Source: Opisthorchis felineus
Taxonomy: Eukaryota > Platyhelminthes > Trematoda > Opisthorchiida > Opisthorchiidae
Reading direction: 5' to 3'
DNA length: 64,000 nt
NCBI GenBank assembly: GCA_004794785.1
Contig: SJOL01006404.1
Coordinates: 158,779-222,778, forward strand
Shown here: one piece after another, positions 59,097-64,000 of the stretch
Layout of the letters: the number at the start of each line of letters is the position of its first letter
How positions within the stretch are numbered: position 1 is the first letter of the stretch
The notes under the pieces: generated by a model
Told to the model about the DNA's origin: nothing
The model's database searches: none
What the model saw: the letters and a program-made list of their open reading frames with translations, nothing else
Translations under genes and position numbers: made by a program

Positions 59097-62000
59097 TGTT
59101 AATGAGCCACGGTAATGAGCTTCGCATTCATCCATTATATCGTGACGAACGGCTATTCAACATGTGGAAGTTCATTTACCTTTAGTAGATACGATGTGAC
59201 AACGGAGCGTGAAAGTTACATTTGGTTGGCTGAACGCATGTCAGCCACTATGACCGATTAAACGATATCTGTGGTGATTGTGAAATCTGAACAACCAGTA
59301 AATCAGGGAGTTAGGATGTTCCCTCAGAGGATTATCACAAATAAGCAAACTGTGGATCCGTCCGCATATCATGTTATTGGATCCTGGTTGTATGCCAACC
59401 TGGTTAAGTCAATTTATCCAAGAGTGCAACTATGACTGGTCTTATTTAGGTGGGTGCTAGTTTCGGGGACATGCAAATAACACGGCCAGGAACTTTTTAT
59501 GCTCCATATTAGCCATATGGATACTTGGATGTTGTGTGAACAATGCTACTAGTGTACTGTGATGCTGTACTGCGAAAGACTGGCATTTTCGGTCCATCTG
59601 CCGCATTAACTCAATAAATTCCGTGCGAGAAACACATCCGATTTTATAAAAACTGTGTGCGGAGCAACCCAAGGCCTATTGAGAGCCGATGGTACAAGAC
59701 AGGAGGCCAAAAGATAAGGTGCATACAAGGCCAACAGTGTGAATAGTCCAAAGATTATGATGAACAACTTAGTTGGGGAGAACTAAACGCGTGAAGCGTA
59801 CAGTATGTTCACCGGATAATTCAGTGACTCAGACCCTATATGCGTTAGACCTATGCTATTTAGCGTGAAGTACACCTGGAGCTTTATCTGAATTAAGATG
59901 ATTGCATATCATAGACCCAACTTAATATGAAGTTCAGCTTTGAGCGGACAGCATGCTATCCGTGCGACACCAGTTCACCTCATTCATCTTGTCTGTTAAG
60001 TTTGGCGCTACCATCTACTCCGTTCTCAGAGGCTCAGCCTTATTTTAGTCAATTAAGGATCCACGGCACTGATGCAGATGGTCAGAACACTGTGTGTGAA
60101 AAAACATATGCAAATTTGTTTTCCAAATAGTAAGCGAGACCATTGAGGGAATATATTTAAATTCCGGCTAGTGCGTTTCAAAATCCTTTGCGGTTCTGCA
60201 AAACAATGCAATATTTAAGGGTTGCTACAACCTACATTTAGCCCAAATTCAGTCCATATCCAACTTTTATGGGTGCGACAAATGACAATATAACCAAAAA
60301 AGTACCCATTCAAGTCTGTCCCACAAAACACCGGGTGTACATGAACAACTGTGACTTTTGGACACATAGGTTGTTAGATAAAATGCCCATAGAAAATCAT
60401 AAGGCATGCAGATCTTGTCCAGCCGAAGATGACTACATATAAAGATCAGCAATTCTTTTAGTTTCGACATATGATGTACCCGAGTGTTGATGCCTGCTGT
60501 GTGCAAATCCAGTTTTCCAAATAGAAATGATTCAGTGTAAAGAAAACAAACTTTTGAAAACCCAGCACTTTCGAATCCGGGACTGTTATCTGTACCGTTT
60601 CAGGGGGAATGCATTTTGACGGTTTCCCCCTGCTAGACATCAATCGAATATTTTCCTCTATCCAATTTTCCGTCGCACACTGTTTTTGAATTACTTTAGA
60701 TGTCCCTACCCTAACCTCCAGAATTGCACGACCTGTCAAGCTCTTCCAGTAAACTCCCGTTGTTTTTACAAAAGTGTTCATTTTTAAATGTTCGATGCAT
60801 TACTTATGAAATTTGCTAGAGGATAGACACTGAACAAATTAAGTTTTTTGAAAAGTTAACAGCGGGTATAGGAGTTTAACTTTTAACTGAAATGGTTCGT
60901 TTTAAATGGAGAAATTAGAATTATCTTGGTATTCTTGCTAGGTAGTTTGTTTGGCACCGTTAGCAACCTTATTAGTTGAAGCTGAAAATCAATAAGGGAC
61001 ACAAAAGCATCATGAAAAGTAGTGGTTTTGTTAAATACATTTGCGAAAAACCTGCAAACTCGGGCGTTTTGCATGAAAACCGCTGCGGTGTTCAAATGAA
61101 TAAGCCTATGTTTCTCCAAATTTCGTTATCTAAAATTTCGTCTGGTTCTAAATCCCCTTAAATCAGCAGACCACTTGAATCGTGCTGAGGTGACATTGCA
61201 ATTGATAGGATGGCATAAATTTACTAAATTCTGACACTCAGCACGCCATTGTTAACTAACGCTTGCAGAAAAAGTTGTAGTGATACCATAAATACGAATT
61301 TTAAACTCACTCGTAGATCCTAAAAAAATGAAAAAGCCAGTAAAACAGCAGCTCGTGATTGAATTGTGTCTTCATTTTATCAGAAAAACATGCACAGGTC
61401 ACTGGATGCTCACCGCAATGTCTAAATTGTATGTAAATGAACTGAAAGGCGTGAAATTAGATGCTTTTCAGAAGTGCAGTAGACTAAATAGCGCTCAGAT
61501 CACGTAGGCGAAGTGGTCCTTACGGCTGATCGGTCATGAAACAGTTACCTCTTGTTGACTGAGCGGATCAATTTCAGTGGTGGTGGTATCTCCACTGTGC
61601 GTGCAGCTACACTGAGAATGGACAGCCTAACTGGGATTCTTTTGACCACTGTCTGGCATTTCAGCATTGGATTTAGGCGAGCCAATAATACGCTTTGATC
61701 AAACGGCAACTGATTGATCAGCAATTCCGGCGAACTCGATTCAAACGTCACACGAAGTCACAGGGTCTTATTGTGTGAGCGGAGCATTCGACAAAGCCGC
61801 CGGTGTACTTGGAAAAAGGGTGGGACGCGTAAAATGCAGTTGCACTCTGCCGAACAGGCATGCGCGATATGGGAGTGGGGTGGGGTAAGTATTCTGTGCA
61901 GTGTACAGCGGGCTGAGGCGAACATCTTCCAGTATATGACCGGAAGTGGGAGAGACAACACAACGAAATAACTCACCCAGATAGAAAGAGGGGTCGAATT

Positions 62001-63084
62001 TATTCACCAGTTTTTCCTTCCCTACAAGTGGGATGTGAGCGATGGTCAAGTAGGACGAAACGCACTCATTTTATAGATGAAGATGATCGAACTGCGGTGT
62101 CTAGCAAACCGATCCCCTCAATATGGATAGCATAAGCTCATAATCGAGTGGCCGCAAGGTGTTCTTTGATTAATAAGTCATTTTCGGAAAGTGTACAAAC
62201 CAGAGGCTAACGATCCAACGAAAAGAAGCGCGCGCACAGGGGACTTTATCCCCTATTCACCCGCGCAATCTCTCATCCAGATGCATATAAAAATTCTTAA
62301 CTGTGTGGTTTACAGGATGGCTCAGTGTCTGTTTTGCAAACGTTGCTAGCTTCGCAAAGACAAGTAGACTTTTTTCACCACAAGCAGTAAACTCTATGGC
62401 ATCACATCATTGCTTGCACGGATGTTATTGTCTAGCGGAACGGGTCAGAATTCTGCCATGTTGTTTTAACACCAAGGTTCCAGCATCCAAGACTTATCCA
62501 TGTTTAGCCGTGGTACATTCCAAAAAGTCTCCAAAATGGATGACGACTGTAAAAGATATATCTCAGGTTTAATTATTGCAGTTACCTACGGGTTGTAAAA
62601 CGTTGGTTTGGTGACCGTTTACAAGTGAAACATGTACATCCCCTTATTCAGAATGATTTAATTGCGTCCACAGTATTGGTCATTAGTTTTGAAAACGCAC
62701 AGATGGAACGCCACCCACGTTGTTGTCTCGGTTGCTAAAGCAAACAGTGCTTTTGTTGATTCTGTAAACAAACTGAGCAGCATAGCGAATTCAGTGGAGT
62801 TCATGGTAGAAGATCAACACTTCATCCGAAACAGATTTGTGTTGATACGCCAGTTGGACTCTAACTATATCGTTCCTATTGCGTGGATCCGGATGCGAAA
62901 AAAGGCAGTCGCAACAACTGTGCTCCACCACTGTAACCAGTGGGCTGCTAAGGCATGGTCACGGAACTTATGCGTAAATGTTGCGTTTCCACCACTGTTC
63001 AATATTCAACCTGTTGCGCATTTAATTGCTCAGTTGGCTTCGGTTAACTCATGTATCGGGGCAAACCGGCTTTTTAATTAACTC
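59097..63084. other. No supported gene
   Basis: ORFs at 60458-60781 (-) and 62662-63081 (+) are unrecognised; the latter lies next to the 3' end of the LINE remnant and could be antisense to its untranslated tail. Confidence 0.45.
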
Positions 63085-64000
63085 GAATTGCAGCTAGTCA
63101 GGTGCGCCAAGACTCCCGCATAAATCGAACCATTGTTGGTTCCACAGACGTGGGCCGTAGAGAGCCCCTAGACCCAAAATATTCAGCGTCGGTGTGAATA
63201 GTATCGGTCCACGGTTTCAGCTGACCATCTTAACGACAACCCCATTCTTTGTGCGGCTTAGAAGTAAGAACAGTCCTGACGATGTCCATACATGGGCGAC
63301 AAAGAATTTGTCTAAACCATTGATTAGCTGCTCTGCTCAGCCGACGGCGCAGCACAGTCGTTGAACTTCTCAGTTCGCCATATGGTCGTGTGGACGTACC
63401 GTGGCAATGTTTCTCGAACAGAAATGGTCGTAAATCCAGATCTTGTGCGTATCGGTGACATTCATTGATCAGGTCCCTCGAGCACAAGGTAAACAAATCG
63501 GATGGCAGACTGACTGTGTCATAGTACAAAGACGCTGTTTTAGCATAGTCCAAGAGAATCATCCCTAACCTGCTCGTTCGGAAGAGTGGTTAGGCCACTG
63601 ACATTCTCTAGCATCACTTTATTAAAAAAGGTTCCCCGGCATTCAGAGCTGATGAAGAAATTGTCTTGGGTTTGAAGCTTTTGATCTGATGACCGACAGA
63701 AGAAGCACACAGGCAGATTACACTGATGTGAAGTTTGGTGATCTGCCACGCGGATGATGATGTTACCCGCGAATTAAAGGTCCCCGATCATTACATTCTG
63801 TTCAGCCTCCGACCCTTTGTGTCCATTACAAGCTTGATGCATTAACCACAACATTGAGCATTATAAGAGACAGCAGACAGCCCTGCCGGATTACTAACAA
63901 CAAGTCCAAGGTTGAGGATTCTGTGCGGACAATAGCTCTCGCTGCCAGGTAGCAAAACCTCAGTAGCCCGATTAACTTCGTAGAGATACCGTCCCATTCT
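63085..64000 (-). mobile_element. Non-LTR retrotransposon (LINE) reverse transcriptase, 3' part, decayed, runs off the window
   Basis: From the right edge the minus strand reads EWDGISTKLIGLLRFCYLAA, then VIRQGCLLSLIMLNVVVNA (around 63894-63840), the GxRQGCxLSPxLFN motif of reverse transcriptases. A stop follows. Further on, LPNEQVRDDSLG (near 63575) and AANQWFRQILCRPCMDIVRT with SKPHKEWG (63320-63230) match the C-terminal region after the RT (compare RRLRWFGHVLRRP in CR1/jockey-type LINEs). DGQLKPWTDTI follows in another frame. The catalytic Y/FADD box is not visible. Frameshifts and stops show it is dead. Confidence 0.7.

Noticed and set aside
62662..63081. 139-codon plus-strand ORF
   Set aside because: No recognised domain; adjoins the 3' end of the LINE remnant.

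Overview
The window looks like nuclear DNA from a parasitic flatworm, most likely a digenean fluke of the large-genome, long-intron kind (Fasciola-like). That is an inference from one gene family and the repeats, not a species identification. There are no bacterial operons, rRNA genes or CRISPR arrays. Most open reading frames look like chance ORFs in non-coding DNA.

Only one protein-coding gene can be built with confidence. It is a three-exon plus-strand gene with CDS join 22613..22735, 50874..50965, 52292..52604, encoding 175 residues. It belongs to the flatworm tegumental calcium-binding family (TAL/CaBP): two EF-hand loops followed by a dynein-light-chain-like domain. All three junctions have good splice signals and the phases agree. 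Intron 1 is about 28.1 kb and intron 2 about 1.3 kb. An AATAAA signal lies at 52829. Its unusual points are acceptor residues Asp and His at position 12 of the two calcium loops, and a basic, cysteine-rich C-terminus (KKKKRCCPCC).

The rest is repeat-rich non-coding DNA. (i) A dispersed repeat family with a conserved hairpin core (8465, 10702, 20166, 32393, 38851); three copies carry a minimal type I hammerhead ribozyme (8646 +, 10741 -, 39046 + decayed). (ii) tRNA-derived SINEs and tails, all on the minus strand (4560, 5303, 25697, 30235, 42669, 51804). (iii) Two short copies of an element with a CTGAAGA...GAAA hammerhead-like motif typical of Penelope-like retroelement ends, each flanked by direct repeats (23437-23590, 58970-59096). 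(iv) A decayed Mutator-like (MULE) transposase at 28504-29409 (-), with a recognisable catalytic segment interrupted by a 36-nt intron. (v) A non-LTR retrotransposon reverse-transcriptase fragment running off the right edge (63085-64000, -).

Layout: 1-22612 is upstream non-coding DNA with SINEs and hammerhead repeats; 22613-52850 is the calcium-binding gene, whose giant intron hosts the MULE, SINEs, one Penelope-like fragment and three hammerhead-family copies; 52850-63084 is downstream non-coding DNA; 63085-64000 is the LINE remnant. The most unusual material is the hammerhead-bearing foldback repeat family and the calcium-binding protein's predicted membrane-anchor tail.
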